The notes: generated from the letters alone by a model not told the origin. A DNA stretch of 64,000 nucleotides from Rhizobium anhuiense (GCF_003985145.1 NZ_ML133522.1:682001-746000); one strand, 5' to 3'; numbered from the stretch's first letter, positions 42,055-51,327 are shown. Numbers and translations are program-made.

Positions 42055-43935
42055 ATGTCGATTTCAGATGCGATCTATCGTCCCTTCGAAACCTTGATCC
42101 GGCCGCTCGATATCCCCTACCGGCCGCTGCCCACGAAGGGACCTGTGGCGGTTCTTTTGCACTTCATCGCGATGTTTCGAGGCGTCATCATCGCTATGGC
42201 GGCGAGCTCGATGGCCATCGAAGCAATCAATCTTACGATCATCTGGGGGCTTTCGGTCATTGTCGACGGAGTGACGACGCAGGGTGTCGAACTCTTCGTC
42301 GACAGCAAGTTCGGGCTGCTGGCAGTCCTTGCCTTTCTGCTTTTTCCGGTGATGCCCATTCTTTTCTATATCACCAATATTCTCAACTCGCACACGATCG
42401 GCATCAGCCTGCCCGTTGCAATTCAATGGCAGGGACACAAGGCCGTCGAGCGGCAGGATCTCGCCTTCTTCCATGATCTTTTCGCCGGTCAGGTCGCATC
42501 AAGGCTCGGTCAGGTCGCCAATGCCGTTCAGCAACAGATCGTGATCGCGTTCCAGACGGCCCCCCGCTTTCTGCTTCAGATCATCGGGTCGGTGGTTCTT
42601 CTGCTCGCGCTCTCCTGGCAGCTTGCGCTGCCGGTCGTCGTCTGGGTTGCCTTCAACGTGCTCTTCACGATCAAGGTCGTTCCGGATTTTACGGAGCGCG
42701 CCCGCCGCTCGGCAAAGCAGAACAGCCTCATCTCCGGTGCCCTGACGGACATCTACGGCAACATCCAGATGGTCAAGCAGTTCGCAGCAGAAGATAGCGA
42801 GGCGGGTGCGCTGAGAAAGACCATGTCCAAGGGCGTCGACACGCTTCACCACGAACAGCGCATCTACCGGACAACGGAACTCGTCGTCATCAGCCTCAAC
42901 ATGGTGCTCTGGCTCGTCATGCTCAGCATTGGTTTCTGGGGTCTGTTTGACCGATTTCTGACCGTGGGCGATTTCGTTGCAACGGTGTACATCCTCCAGC
43001 GCCTTTCGGCCGGGTCTTTCACCTTCCTGCAAATGGGACAGCAGATCTTCCGCGCGCTTGGCACGATCAAGGATGCCATGCCGGTCATGACGACACCACC
43101 CACCATCACCGACCGGCCGGATGCGACCGAATTGACGGTCAGCCGTGGGGAGATCTGTTTCGAGCATATCCGTTTCGCCTACACCTCCGGCAAGCCTGTT
43201 ATCGATGACCTGTCGCTGACGGTTCGTGCCGGCGAAAAGGTGGGGCTCGTCGGCCTCTCCGGGGCCGGCAAGACGACGCTGGTGAGCCTGCTCTTACGCT
43301 TCTACGACATCGCCGACGGCGCGACCCTGATCGACGGGCAGGACATCCGCACGGTCACGCAGGCAAGCCTTCGCCGCGCCATCGGCGTCATCGCGCAGGA
43401 CGTCGCGCTGCTGCATCGTTCGGTCGGCGACAATATCCGTTACGGCCGGCCGGAGGCGACGACGGACGAGATCGAGAGGGTGGCGAAGATGGCCAGCGCC
43501 GATGCCTTCATAGCCGATCTTTCCGATGGCGAAGGCCGCAGGGGCTATGATGCCTTCGTCGGCGACCGCGGCATCAAACTTTCCGGCGGCCAGCGCCAGC
43601 GCGTGGCCATCGCCCGCGTTCTCCTGAAGGACGCGCCGATCCTGGTGCTCGACGAGGCGACTTCCGCCCTCGACAGCGAATCCGAAGCCGCCATCCAGGA
43701 AAGGCTGAATCTCGTCATGGAGGGAAAGACGGTGATCGCCATCGCCCATCGACTGTCGACCATTGCCAGGATGGACCGGATCGTCGTGCTCGATCACGGG
43801 CGCATCGTGGAGGAGGGCAGGCCGGATGAACTGGTCGAACGGGACGGCCTGTTTGCCCGCCTATGGAAACGCCAGACCGGCGGCTTCATTCCCGAAGAGA
43901 TCGACGAACCCTTGGCGGCCTCGCCTGCTGCCTGA
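42055..43935 (+). CDS. ABC transporter, fused permease and ATP-binding exporter
   Basis: A 626-residue half-transporter of the MsbA/type IV exporter family. The N-terminal membrane domain (about 35-345) has six helices. The C-terminal ATPase has Walker A GLSGAGKTT at about 401-409, signature LSGGQRQRVAIAR at about 505-517 and Walker B ILVLDEATSALD at about 525-536. It would act as a homodimer exporting a lipid, peptide or drug. It is transcribed alone from an ATG with only a weak purine run upstream. The substrate is unknown. Confidence 0.92.
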   Translation: MSISDAIYRPFETLIRPLDIPYRPLPTKGPVAVLLHFIAMFRGVIIAMAASSMAIEAINLTIIWGLSVIVDGVTTQGVELFVDSKFGLLAVLAFLLFPVMPILFYITNILNSHTIGISLPVAIQWQGHKAVERQDLAFFHDLFAGQVASRLGQVANAVQQQIVIAFQTAPRFLLQIIGSVVLLLALSWQLALPVVVWVAFNVLFTIKVVPDFTERARRSAKQNSLISGALTDIYGNIQMVKQFAAEDSEAGALRKTMSKGVDTLHHEQRIYRTTELVVISLNMVLWLVMLSIGFWGLFDRFLTVGDFVATVYILQRLSAGSFTFLQMGQQIFRALGTIKDAMPVMTTPPTITDRPDATELTVSRGEICFEHIRFAYTSGKPVIDDLSLTVRAGEKVGLVGLSGAGKTTLVSLLLRFYDIADGATLIDGQDIRTVTQASLRRAIGVIAQDVALLHRSVGDNIRYGRPEATTDEIERVAKMASADAFIADLSDGEGRRGYDAFVGDRGIKLSGGQRQRVAIARVLLKDAPILVLDEATSALDSESEAAIQERLNLVMEGKTVIAIAHRLSTIARMDRIVVLDHGRIVEEGRPDELVERDGLFARLWKRQTGGFIPEEIDEPLAASPAA

Positions 43936-43970
43936 CCGAGTGGCCGGCCCTCCCGCATGCCGGAATGAGG

Positions 43971-44585
43971 TCAGCGAGCCCAGAGCAGGCGGCCGCCGAT
44001 CAGGATGAGGGCGGCGCCCATCACACGCTCGATGCCGGCCTTGAACCGCAGGAAGCTGGCGGAAACGCGCGGGTTCGAGAAGAAAAAGGCCAGGCCGCAA
44101 TACCAGAGAGCCGAGAGCAGGAAGCAGGTCAGGGCGATGACGCAATAGAGCCAGACAGGCGCATGTGCCGGGATGACAAGCGCAAAGATGCTTCCGAAGA
44201 AAGCCACTGATTTCGGATTGGTCATGCTGACGACGTAAGCACGGCGCATGGCGGAGCGCCATGTGACCTCAGTCGGTCCGGTCGTCTTCAAGGGCTTGGC
44301 CGCGCCGCGGATCATCTTCAGGCCCAGCCAGATCAGATACAGCGCGCCGACCACCTGCAACGTCATATGCAGCCAATCGAAATGGGTCAGCAGAAAGCCG
44401 AGGCCAGCCATCGCCATGACGGCCCAGGTCAGGGATGCGATCGCAAGCCCGAGACCGGCAAAGAGGCCGGCCGCGCGCGATACCGTCATGCTGGTGTTGG
44501 TGACGATGATGAAATTCGGTCCGGGGCTGACGAGGGAGACGACATAGACGCTGATGAGCAATGCGAGTGAATCGATATATTCCAT
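43971..44585 (-). CDS. LysE family translocator
   Basis: A 204-residue LysE/RhtB-family exporter with about six transmembrane helices. The family marker PGPNFIIVTNTSMTVSRAAG sits at about 21-40. It probably exports an amino acid (threonine, homoserine or similar); the substrate is not identifiable. It is convergent with the ABC exporter gene on its left, the two being 35 bases apart. Confidence 0.88.
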   Translation of the reverse strand: MEYIDSLALLISVYVVSLVSPGPNFIIVTNTSMTVSRAAGLFAGLGLAIASLTWAVMAMAGLGFLLTHFDWLHMTLQVVGALYLIWLGLKMIRGAAKPLKTTGPTEVTWRSAMRRAYVVSMTNPKSVAFFGSIFALVIPAHAPVWLYCVIALTCFLLSALWYCGLAFFFSNPRVSASFLRFKAGIERVMGAALILIGGRLLWAR

Positions 44586-44743
44586 CCGGCCCTTCCAATT
44601 TTGAAGTTCGGGAGCCTATGCGAAGCAGGCGGTTTTTGAAAGGCGCGTCATCCTGGACATCATGCAACAGGCATCGGACCGGCAGTGAACGATCGACTGA
44701 CAGGATCCTCGGCCAGCCAGGTAGAAGCCGGCTTTTCCTTGCG

Positions 44744-45520
44744 TTACTCGACAAGCCCGAAGATAGGGCCGTAGCCGCCGTGCCAGGACCAGTCGTTGTA
44801 GCCCATGTCCGGATTGTAAAGTCCGACCCCTCGTCCGCCATCGAGAAACAAGGCGTCCGGGCATTTCAGATGGTCGCGGAAGAGCCGTGCGAAATCGTGG
44901 AAATTCACCCCGTCTTTGCTGATCGCGAAACGAACCGTGCCGCGCTCGCAGGCTCCGACACCGCTGCGGCGGGTTCGGTCCGTCGAGCCGACGATGAAGA
45001 TCGGGTTCAGCTTGTCGGCGATAACAAGCATCGGGCCGGACTGGGTGGCGAACCGCACCTTGGGCCGACGCTTCAGAAATTCAGCGGTCGGGAGTATCCC
45101 GGCGCCTGCTTCACTCAGAAAGAACACGCCGTTCGGCTTCTTGTAGAAATTCGGCACCTGACCGGCGGAGCTTTCGGCTGGCGTCGTATTGGCGGAGTTC
45201 AATTCCCTGCTGTTCTCGACATAAAGTCCCATCGGCGAAAAATCGGCCCGATACATCCCGGCATTGACGGCGAAAACCAGGGTTCGCCCCTCGGCGCGAA
45301 CAGCTTCGGCAAGGCTTGAAAAAGCGCGGTATGGCGCGCCATCGTCATTCTTCCAGAACAATCGCAGATCGGCTTTGCCCGGTTCCAGCGTGCAGATGAC
45401 ATATTTTGCTTCTTCGAAGGTTTGCTGCTCGCATGGTTGCGCATACGCCTGATGGAGGGATGTCATCGTTGCCGCCAGCGTCACGACCGCGGCGAGCACG
45501 CCATGTTTGAAGTAGGTCAT
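44744..45520 (-). CDS. Phosphodiester glycosidase (NAGPA-like) domain protein, secreted
   Basis: A 258-residue secreted protein with a signal peptide (about 1-27, ending AYAQP). It has a phosphodiester-glycosidase (DUF2233/NAGPA-type) domain, the family that in animals uncovers mannose-6-phosphate. Family marks are AVNAGMYRADFSPMGLYVEN (about 88-107) and LFLDGGRGVGLY near the C-terminus. In bacteria such proteins may process wall teichoic acid or exopolysaccharide. I start at the ATG at 45520 because the upstream open frame to 45736 would mask the signal peptide. It is 23 bases downstream of ubiA on the same strand, so the two may be co-transcribed. Confidence 0.78.
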   Translation of the reverse strand: MTYFKHGVLAAVVTLAATMTSLHQAYAQPCEQQTFEEAKYVICTLEPGKADLRLFWKNDDGAPYRAFSSLAEAVRAEGRTLVFAVNAGMYRADFSPMGLYVENSRELNSANTTPAESSAGQVPNFYKKPNGVFFLSEAGAGILPTAEFLKRRPKVRFATQSGPMLVIADKLNPIFIVGSTDRTRRSGVGACERGTVRFAISKDGVNFHDFARLFRDHLKCPDALFLDGGRGVGLYNPDMGYNDWSWHGGYGPIFGLVE

Positions 45521-45543
45521 CGGTGCTAACGTCCTCGAGCTGC

Positions 45544-46458
45544 TTACCATGTGCCTGAAAACGCCGTGCAGGCGAGCAGCACTCCCGTCAGGATATTCGC
45601 CAGGAACAAGCGATAATTCACGTCCGGGCGGGCAAGGTCGATCCGCCGGGTCTGCCAGCCAAGATGGACAGCGATCACCAGCATTCCGATCGCATAAGGC
45701 GGTGACATTTCCAACAGCCAGCCCCCGAGCGACCACGCGCCGACCGCCAAGGCATAGAACAGGCCGATCAAGATCTTGCCATGCCGGCCGAACAGGATTG
45801 CCGTCGATTTCAGGCCGAGACGGGTGTCGTCCTTCAGATCGACATAGGCATAGACGGTATCATAGCCGATCTGCCAGGCGATGGCGCCGGCCCACATGAG
45901 CATGGCACCAACCGGGATGTGGCCCGCAGCCTCGGCCCATGCCATCAGCATTCCCCAGTTGAACGATGCACCCAGGACGGCCTGCGGCCAGTGGGTGAAA
46001 CGTTTGCAGAGCGGATAGACGAAGACGAGCGGCAGCACACATATCGCAATGAGGCGTGTGTAAGGCGTCAGGAAGAACAGAAGCAAAGCCGCCAGTGCGA
46101 GTTCAACGGCCAGGAAAACAAAGGCCGGCAGCGTGGCAATCTCTCCGCTTGCCAAGGGCCGAAAGCGGGTCCGCTCGACATGGCCGTCAAACTTCCGATC
46201 GGCAATGTCGTTGATCGTGGAACCGGCGCTTCTCATCAGAAGAGCGCCGAGAGAAAAGATCGCCAATTGCCCGAGGTCCGGGAGGCCGTTCGATGCCTGA
46301 ATAAGGGCGGCCCAGCACGGGAAAAATGTCAGCCATATCCCAACCGGGCGATCCAGCCGCGCCAACCGCGTATATGGCCGCCATGCGGCCGGCAAACGGC
46401 GATCCACCCAGTCGCCACGGTGGATATCGCTGAGATCAGGGCGGTCCAAAGTCATCAT
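45544..46458 (-). CDS. ubiA: UbiA family prenyltransferase (4-hydroxybenzoate octaprenyltransferase-like)
   Basis: A 304-residue integral membrane prenyltransferase, about eight helices, that attaches a polyprenyl chain to an aromatic acceptor, normally 4-hydroxybenzoate for ubiquinone. The two Asp-rich motifs are NDIADRKFDGHVERTRFRPL (about 102-121) and DTVYAYVDLKDDTRLG (about 219-234). They keep the NDxxDxxxD and DxxxD forms, so the enzyme should be active. It is followed 23 bases later by a secreted glycosidase-like gene. Whether it is the main UbiA or a paralogue cannot be told here. Confidence 0.87.
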   Translation of the reverse strand: MMTLDRPDLSDIHRGDWVDRRLPAAWRPYTRLARLDRPVGIWLTFFPCWAALIQASNGLPDLGQLAIFSLGALLMRSAGSTINDIADRKFDGHVERTRFRPLASGEIATLPAFVFLAVELALAALLLFFLTPYTRLIAICVLPLVFVYPLCKRFTHWPQAVLGASFNWGMLMAWAEAAGHIPVGAMLMWAGAIAWQIGYDTVYAYVDLKDDTRLGLKSTAILFGRHGKILIGLFYALAVGAWSLGGWLLEMSPPYAIGMLVIAVHLGWQTRRIDLARPDVNYRLFLANILTGVLLACTAFSGTW

Positions 46459-46662
46459 GGTGATCCAAATTTCCCGTCGCAGTCATGGGGTTACACCGAG
46501 ATTTCATCGTCATCGGCAATGCGCAGAATAGGAATTTTTGCAGACACGGCAATCACCGTCTGCTGCGATGATCCTTCGCGAAACTGCTCGTAATTGTTCT
46601 TGTTATGTTCGTGTGCGCGCGATATGAATTCTGCGTGAGCCTGCAGCAGGGAAGGGAAGGTC

Positions 46663-47046
46663 ATGAGCGTTTACGCAACTCTCGGCGCAATGGATTTCGC
46701 CAAATCGAACGCCTTTTACGATGCCGCTCTGGCAACGATCGGATGGAGCAAACATAAGGAATTTCCCGGATGGCGAGCCTATTCCGAAGGCGGGAAAGGC
46801 GAAGGTTTCATTCTGTGGATCTGCAAGCCTTTCGACGGTGAGCCGGCAAGCGCCGGAAACGGTTCGATGGTCGGTTTCATGGCCAAGTCCCGCGCCGAGG
46901 TGGATGCATTCTACGAAGCTGCGATGAGCAATGGGGGAACGGATGAGGGCGCACCTGGTCTACGTCCGCATTATGGGCCGAACTGGTATTCCGCTTACAT
47001 GCGTGACCCGGCTGGGAACAAGATTGCTGTCGTCTACGACGGCTGA
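46663..47046 (+). CDS. VOC family protein
   Basis: A 127-residue vicinal-oxygen-chelate superfamily protein, close to the glyoxalase/bleomycin-resistance group, with two motif halves (SVYATLGAMDFAKSNAFYDA and YSAYMRDPAGNKIAVVYDG). Metal-binding residues of glyoxalase I are not clearly conserved, so a catalytic role is not assured. AAGGGAAGG lies about 5 bases before the ATG at 46663. It is monocistronic, divergent from ubiA. Confidence 0.85.
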   Translation: MSVYATLGAMDFAKSNAFYDAALATIGWSKHKEFPGWRAYSEGGKGEGFILWICKPFDGEPASAGNGSMVGFMAKSRAEVDAFYEAAMSNGGTDEGAPGLRPHYGPNWYSAYMRDPAGNKIAVVYDG

Positions 47047-47219
47047 GGTCAGCTCGATTGCCGCTTTCGATGTCTCGGGGAATGTTCATATTTCCCCTGA
47101 CATGGGGATCGGTACCGCAGGCGTCCTACAGGCAAGAAGCGGCGTTGCGTGTGTCCTTCGAGGCGATCCTACGGATCGCACCTCAGGATGAGGGAGCTGG
47201 AGAATGCCGCCCCGATCCC

Positions 47220-47393
47220 CTACCAGGCGGTACGGGCGGTGCCGAGCGCAGTCGTATGGGAGGATGAGACGTGGGCGACGTTGGCCTTGAGCGACACGAC
47301 GCAGTTTCCCGGAACGCTTAGCTTGTGCAACGTCAAGTGTTTCAGCAATGTCTCTGGGTCGCGCTTTTCGGTCAGCGGAAATGTCACAGTCAT
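47220..47393 (-). CDS. Possible small protein of unknown function
   Basis: A 57-codon minus-strand frame beginning MTVTFPLTEKRDPETLLKHL, with no recognised domain. It has GGAG about 7 bases before the ATG and a good candidate promoter 38-66 bases upstream in AT-rich DNA, which is more than chance would usually supply. The composition is plausible for a small soluble protein, but the end (SSSHTTALGTARTAW) is less so. I rate it as possible. Confidence 0.4.
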   Translation of the reverse strand: MTVTFPLTEKRDPETLLKHLTLHKLSVPGNCVVSLKANVAHVSSSHTTALGTARTAW

Positions 47394-47431
47394 GCGAGTT
47401 CTCCAACGAATAAACTGAGCATCCACAAAAA

Positions 47432-47459
47432 ATAATGTCTAAATTCTTTTGCGATGCAA
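47432..47459 (-). promoter_or_regulatory. Candidate promoter for the small ORF
   Basis: On the minus strand TTGCAT (47459-47454) and CATTAT (47437-47432) are 16 bases apart in an AT-rich stretch (47420-47500). This is one of the better sigma70-like matches in the window, with a predicted start about 30 bases before the small ORF. Confidence 0.4.
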
Positions 47460-47637
47460 CAAGAAAATTTTAATGATAAAATTAAAATCGATTAATTTTC
47501 GAGCTGCTGTTTTTAGATCGTTTGAAATTGGGTTCCTCGCTTCTCCGTGGTTTTGACTGCTTCGGCCCGCCGGGGGGAAGGTACCGTCAATGTGGCATTG
47601 ACCTATCGGCCCATCTGGCTGACGTAAGATCGAGCGG

Positions 47638-48852
47638 TTATCTGCCGTTGCGGGCTGCCCAGCTCCTGAGCCGCAAGCCATTGAGCCTGATGAAGCCTTC
47701 GGCATCATGGTGATCGTAGGCGACGGCGCTCTCCTCGAAGGTGACGAGATCGGCGGAATACAGTGAGCAGGGGGAGGCGCGGGAGATGACCGAGGCGCTT
47801 CCCTTGTAAAGCCTTATTGCCACTTCGCCGCTGACGAAGGCCTGGCTCCGGTCGATCAGGGCCTGCAGCATTTCCCGCTCGGGCGCGAACCAGAAGCCGT
47901 TATAGATCAGCTCGGCGTAGCGGGGCATGATCTCATCCTTCAGATGCGCGGCGGCGCGATCGAGCGTGATCGATTCAATGCCGCGATGCGCTGAAAGCAG
48001 GATCGTGCCTCCCGGCGTCTCGTATATTCCTCTCGACTTCATGCCGATGAAGCGGTTTTCGACGAGATCGAGCCGCCCGACGCCATGCCGGCCGCCCAGT
48101 CCGTTGAGTTCGCTCAGCAATGCGGCCGGTGTCATCGCCGCGCCGTTCAGGGAAACCGGATCCCCTGCTTCGAAACCGATGGTGATGATCTCGGGGACGT
48201 CGGGAGCATCGACGGGGTCGACTGTGCGCTGATAGATATAATCGGGCGCGACTTGCGCCGGATCTTCGAGAATCTTGCCTTCGGTCGAGGTGTGCAGCAG
48301 ATTGGCGTCGGTCGAGAATGGCGCTTCGCCGCGCTTGTCGCTTGGCACCGGGATCTGATGATTCTCGGCATATTCCAGAAGCTGGGTGCGGGAGCGGATG
48401 TTCCATTGGCGCCAGGGAGCAATGACCTTAAGCGACGGATCGAGCGCATTGACCGCCAGTTCGAACCGGACCTGGTCATTGCCCTTGCCTGTCGCACCGT
48501 GGGCAACGGCATCCGCGCCGACTTCTCGGGCTATGCCGACCAGATGCTTGGCGATCAGTGGCCGGGCGATGGAACTGCCGAGCAGATACTGCCCCTCATA
48601 GAGCGTGTTGGCCCGCAGCATCGGAAAGACGAAATCGCGGACGAACTCCTCACGCAGATCGACGATGCGGATGTCCTTGACCCCTGACATCGCAGCCTTG
48701 GCTCGCGCCGGCTCGAGTTCCTCGCCCTGGCCGAGATCTGCCGTGAACGTCACGACCTCGCACTCATAGACCTCCTGCAACCATTTGAGAATGATCGAGG
48801 TATCCAGCCCGCCCGAATAAGCGAGCACGATTTTCTCTATCTTTTTCACCAT
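47638..48852 (-). CDS. argG: Argininosuccinate synthase
   Basis: A 404-residue ATP-dependent ligase joining citrulline and aspartate in arginine synthesis. The N-terminal P-loop-like [10 protein letters not shown] is at about 11-20, ADLGQGEE at about 39-46, and [13 protein letters not shown] at about 119-131 matches the aspartate/ATP-binding signature. The length is standard. It is divergent from an Lrp-family regulator gene across 125 bases that hold two short palindromes, so Lrp control is likely. A separation from other arg genes hints at a second copy, which is common in rhizobia; this needs the full genome. Confidence 0.92.
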   Translation of the reverse strand: MVKKIEKIVLAYSGGLDTSIILKWLQEVYECEVVTFTADLGQGEELEPARAKAAMSGVKDIRIVDLREEFVRDFVFPMLRANTLYEGQYLLGSSIARPLIAKHLVGIAREVGADAVAHGATGKGNDQVRFELAVNALDPSLKVIAPWRQWNIRSRTQLLEYAENHQIPVPSDKRGEAPFSTDANLLHTSTEGKILEDPAQVAPDYIYQRTVDPVDAPDVPEIITIGFEAGDPVSLNGAAMTPAALLSELNGLGGRHGVGRLDLVENRFIGMKSRGIYETPGGTILLSAHRGIESITLDRAAAHLKDEIMPRYAELIYNGFWFAPEREMLQALIDRSQAFVSGEVAIRLYKGSASVISRASPCSLYSADLVTFEESAVAYDHHDAEGFIRLNGLRLRSWAARNGR

Positions 48853-48904
48853 CAGTCCATCTCCGATTTAACGAGAAGAACGATAGGCCAGTTCGTACGC
48901 AATG

Positions 48905-48952
48905 AGCTTTCAAAGCTTCTTCAAAATTGCAAAAGTTTGGCATATTCTGCCA
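48905..48952. promoter_or_regulatory. Two palindromes between argG and the Lrp gene
   Basis: AGCTTTCAAAGCT (48905-48917) is a perfect palindrome about one central base. TGGCA-N5-TGCCA (48938-48952) is a second, weaker dyad. Both lie in the 125-base divergent gap and are good candidates for Lrp/AsnC-type operators serving both genes. A TTGGCA-N17-AATAGT promoter-like pair (48937-48965) overlaps the second dyad, but its start would fall too close to the ribosome site. Confidence 0.5.
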
Positions 48953-48977
48953 TTCAGAGAATAGTTGGAGCTATGAA

Positions 48978-49445
48978 ATGCCAGGAACGTTGGACCCGAT
49001 CGATCGCCATATCCTGCGCGTGCTTCAGCGCGACGGGCGTATTTCGAACGTCGATCTGGCGAGGGAGGTGGGGCTGTCGCCTTCGCCGTGCCTGCGTCGC
49101 GTGCGGCTGCTGGAAGAGGCCGGGATCATCGATCGCTACGTCGCCGTGCTGGACCCTGCAAAGGTCGGGGCGGGGCTGACGGTTTTTGCCCGCGTGTGGT
49201 TCAAGACCCAGGACGCCGAGGTGACGCTCCGTTTCGGAGAAGCCGTCAGGCGGTTTCCCGAGGTGATGGAATGCTACCTGACCACGGGGGAATGCGACGC
49301 CGTGCTTCGGATCGTCACCACCGATCTGCACAGCTACTGGCGTTTCCAGGCCGATCACCTGACGCGCATCCCGAGCGTCCTCAGCGTCAAGACCGACGTG
49401 CCGATGGAAACGCTGAAGCGGAGTTACGAACTGCCGTTGCGATAG
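48978..49445 (+). CDS. Lrp/AsnC family transcriptional regulator
   Basis: A 155-residue regulator. The N-terminal winged helix-turn-helix (about 5-60; DRHILRVLQRDGRISNVDLA, then LSPSPCLRRVRLLEEAG) binds DNA. The C-terminal RAM/AsnC ligand domain (about 68-150) binds an amino acid and oligomerises. The ATG at 48978 follows TTGGAG by 7 bases. It is divergent from argG, so it probably senses an amino acid (arginine, lysine or leucine are the guesses) and controls argG or itself. Confidence 0.9.
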   Translation: MPGTLDPIDRHILRVLQRDGRISNVDLAREVGLSPSPCLRRVRLLEEAGIIDRYVAVLDPAKVGAGLTVFARVWFKTQDAEVTLRFGEAVRRFPEVMECYLTTGECDAVLRIVTTDLHSYWRFQADHLTRIPSVLSVKTDVPMETLKRSYELPLR

Positions 49446-49462
49446 GCGTCGTGGCTCGATCC

Positions 49463-49825
49463 TTATCCCGGGGCGTTCCGCTTCCTTGCCAGCCAGATGA
49501 GGCCTGTGACCAGGAGCAGGATCATTACGGCATGGGTGACGTAATCGAGCCTGGTTTGCGGGCCGACGCCGACGGCGATGGTGAAGGCGCCGACGAGAGT
49601 GCCGAGGAGGGCGAAGGACTGGGCCGAGATCGCAGCCGTGCGGTTCCACGGTCTTTCAAGGCTGAGCGAGATCAGGCCGAGGAGAAGGGCGACCGATATC
49701 ACCGCTTCGGCAATCATCGCCTGCCGGTGTTCGTGGCCTTCGAGGATGAGCCCGGCATGGGTGAGCGAGGCAACGGCATAAAGACAGGTTTCGACCAGGA
49801 AGAGGATCGCGATGGCTGGACGCAT
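49463..49825 (-). CDS. Small integral membrane protein, unknown function
   Basis: A 120-residue protein with four hydrophobic helices (about 3-25, 35-55, 65-88 and 95-112), no domain that I recognise and an ARKRNAPG cytosolic tail. GGGAG lies about 7 bases before the ATG at 49825; a longer ORF to 49942 is not supported. It ends 17 bases from the Lrp-gene stop in convergent orientation, and reads in the same direction as the upstream reductase gene, 117 bases away. Confidence 0.7.
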   Translation of the reverse strand: MRPAIAILFLVETCLYAVASLTHAGLILEGHEHRQAMIAEAVISVALLLGLISLSLERPWNRTAAISAQSFALLGTLVGAFTIAVGVGPQTRLDYVTHAVMILLLVTGLIWLARKRNAPG

Positions 49826-49942
49826 GGCATGGCTCCCTGGGGGATATCGCCTGGGGCGGCTGCTGCGGCGATTGCCGGACTTCCTTTTATCATTGCATGG
49901 AGGGCAGACGGCGGACACCGCCGTCTGCGACTTTGTTTGCAA

Positions 49943-50782
49943 TTATGCCTTCAGTGCCGCGGCATAATCTGCCGCGTAAGTCTTCAGCGAACGCGGCACC
50001 TTGCCCGTCAGCGTCTCGACATCGCCGGTCACGGCGGCGGTCCAGCCCTGGCGAACCGGATAGAAGATCGAAGCGAGGAAGCTCGCATAGTCGGCCGGCA
50101 CGCCAGCGCCGGTGAGAATGCCGACGAAGGCTTCGTCCGTGATGGCGTTGTAAGCAACGGGCTTGCCGATGACGTCGGAAAGGATGACGGCGGCCTCAGC
50201 GTAGGACAGGGCTTCCGGCCCAGTCAGGTTGAACGCCCTGCCGTCGAAGGCTGAGGAGGTGAGGGCGGCCACGGCGCTTGCCGCGATGTCGCGGGCGTCG
50301 ATGAAGCTCGACTTGCCCTCGGCCGCCGGAAGCGCGATCTGGCCATGGTCGATGCCGGCCTTCCAGAAGGTATGAAAATTGTCGGCGAACCAGTTCGGAC
50401 GCAGGATGACGTAGGGTGTTCCTGATTTCTCCAGGGCGATCTCGACCTGGCGATAGGGGATGGAGTCGTCGGCGTCGACGCCGAAAACGCTCTGGAACAC
50501 GACCTTTACCTTGCGGCTGGCCGCCGCTTCGATGATGGGCAGCAGCAGACCCTTGGCATCGACATAGCCGGAAGGCAGAAGCACATGGGCGCGGTCGACG
50601 CCCTCGAAGGCCGGGCCATGGGTTTCCGGCTTGCCATGGTCGAAGACGACGCCCTCGGCGCCCGCCACGGGCTTGCCCGTGCGGGAAGCGGCCTTGACAG
50701 CCTCGCCCTTCGCCAGAAGCCCATCCACCACATGCTTGCCGACGGTGCCCGTCGCGCCGAGAACGAGAATCTTGTTGCTCAT
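49943..50782 (-). CDS. NmrA-like NAD(P)-binding protein (SDR, atypical)
   Basis: A 279-residue atypical short-chain dehydrogenase of the NmrA/NAD(P)H-quinone-reductase-like group. The glycine motif GATGTVGKH is at about 9-17, LLPSGYVDAKG and VLRPNWFADNF follow, and no catalytic YxxxK is present. Such proteins act as redox sensors or quinone reductases (QorB/azoreductase-like). It is divergent from an HxlR-family regulator, the common arrangement in which the regulator controls this reductase in response to quinone or electrophile stress. Confidence 0.85.
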   Translation of the reverse strand: MSNKILVLGATGTVGKHVVDGLLAKGEAVKAASRTGKPVAGAEGVVFDHGKPETHGPAFEGVDRAHVLLPSGYVDAKGLLLPIIEAAASRKVKVVFQSVFGVDADDSIPYRQVEIALEKSGTPYVILRPNWFADNFHTFWKAGIDHGQIALPAAEGKSSFIDARDIAASAVAALTSSAFDGRAFNLTGPEALSYAEAAVILSDVIGKPVAYNAITDEAFVGILTGAGVPADYASFLASIFYPVRQGWTAAVTGDVETLTGKVPRSLKTYAADYAAALKA

Positions 50783-50795
50783 GTCACTCTCCTTA

Positions 50796-50832
50796 GTATC
50801 TACTGGAAACTATCTTACCATTGGATAGATAC
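50796..50832. promoter_or_regulatory. Inverted repeat between the NmrA-like and HxlR genes
   Basis: GTATCT (50796-50801) and AGATAC (50827-50832) form outer arms. CTATC (50810-50814) and GATAG (50824-50828) form an inner dyad with a 9-base spacer. This is the form of operator used by HxlR-family dimers, placed midway between divergent genes and close to both starts. Confidence 0.6.
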
Positions 50833-50913
50833 AGGTAAATTCGGATTGGAAAAGAGAGCACTTTTTTGTCACCTGGTTTCCTCCGGGAAACCGCTTCGGG
50901 AAGGGAAAAGCAG

Positions 50914-51291
50914 ATGACGGCGATGCAACAGGCCTACAACGTCTATGAGGACCGCTGTCCGACGCGGCTGGTGCTGGACCGGCTGGCGGACAAATGGGCG
51001 CTGCTCATTCTCGACCGGCTGGAAGGCGGGCCGGTGCGTTTCAACCACATCCGCCGCGATATCAAGGGTATATCGCAGAAGGTTCTGGCCCAGACGCTGC
51101 GGAAGCTGGAGCGCAACGGGCTGATCTCTCGCACCATCTTTCCGACCGTGCCGGTGACCGTCGAATATGCGCTGACGCCGCTGGGGCACACCCTGACGGA
51201 TACCGTTTCCGCTCTTGCCCACTGGGCCGAGAAGAATATGGATGCCATTTTTGCGGCACAACGTGCCTATGACGATACCCACCCCGTTTGA
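50914..51291 (+). CDS. HxlR family transcriptional regulator (first)
   Basis: A 125-residue winged helix-turn-helix regulator of the HxlR/YodB/QorR type. Cys15 in EDRCPTRLVLDRLADKWALL sits at the usual redox-sensing position of this family. GISQKVLAQTLRKLERNGLI (about 58-77) is the recognition helix region. AAGGGAAAAG lies upstream of the ATG at 50914. The divergent NmrA-like reductase and the shared inverted repeat suggest quinone or diamide sensing. Confidence 0.88.
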   Translation: MTAMQQAYNVYEDRCPTRLVLDRLADKWALLILDRLEGGPVRFNHIRRDIKGISQKVLAQTLRKLERNGLISRTIFPTVPVTVEYALTPLGHTLTDTVSALAHWAEKNMDAIFAAQRAYDDTHPV

Positions 51292-51327
51292 TAGCCTGGC
51301 TGCCGCATAATTCAAAGGACGCTGTAG

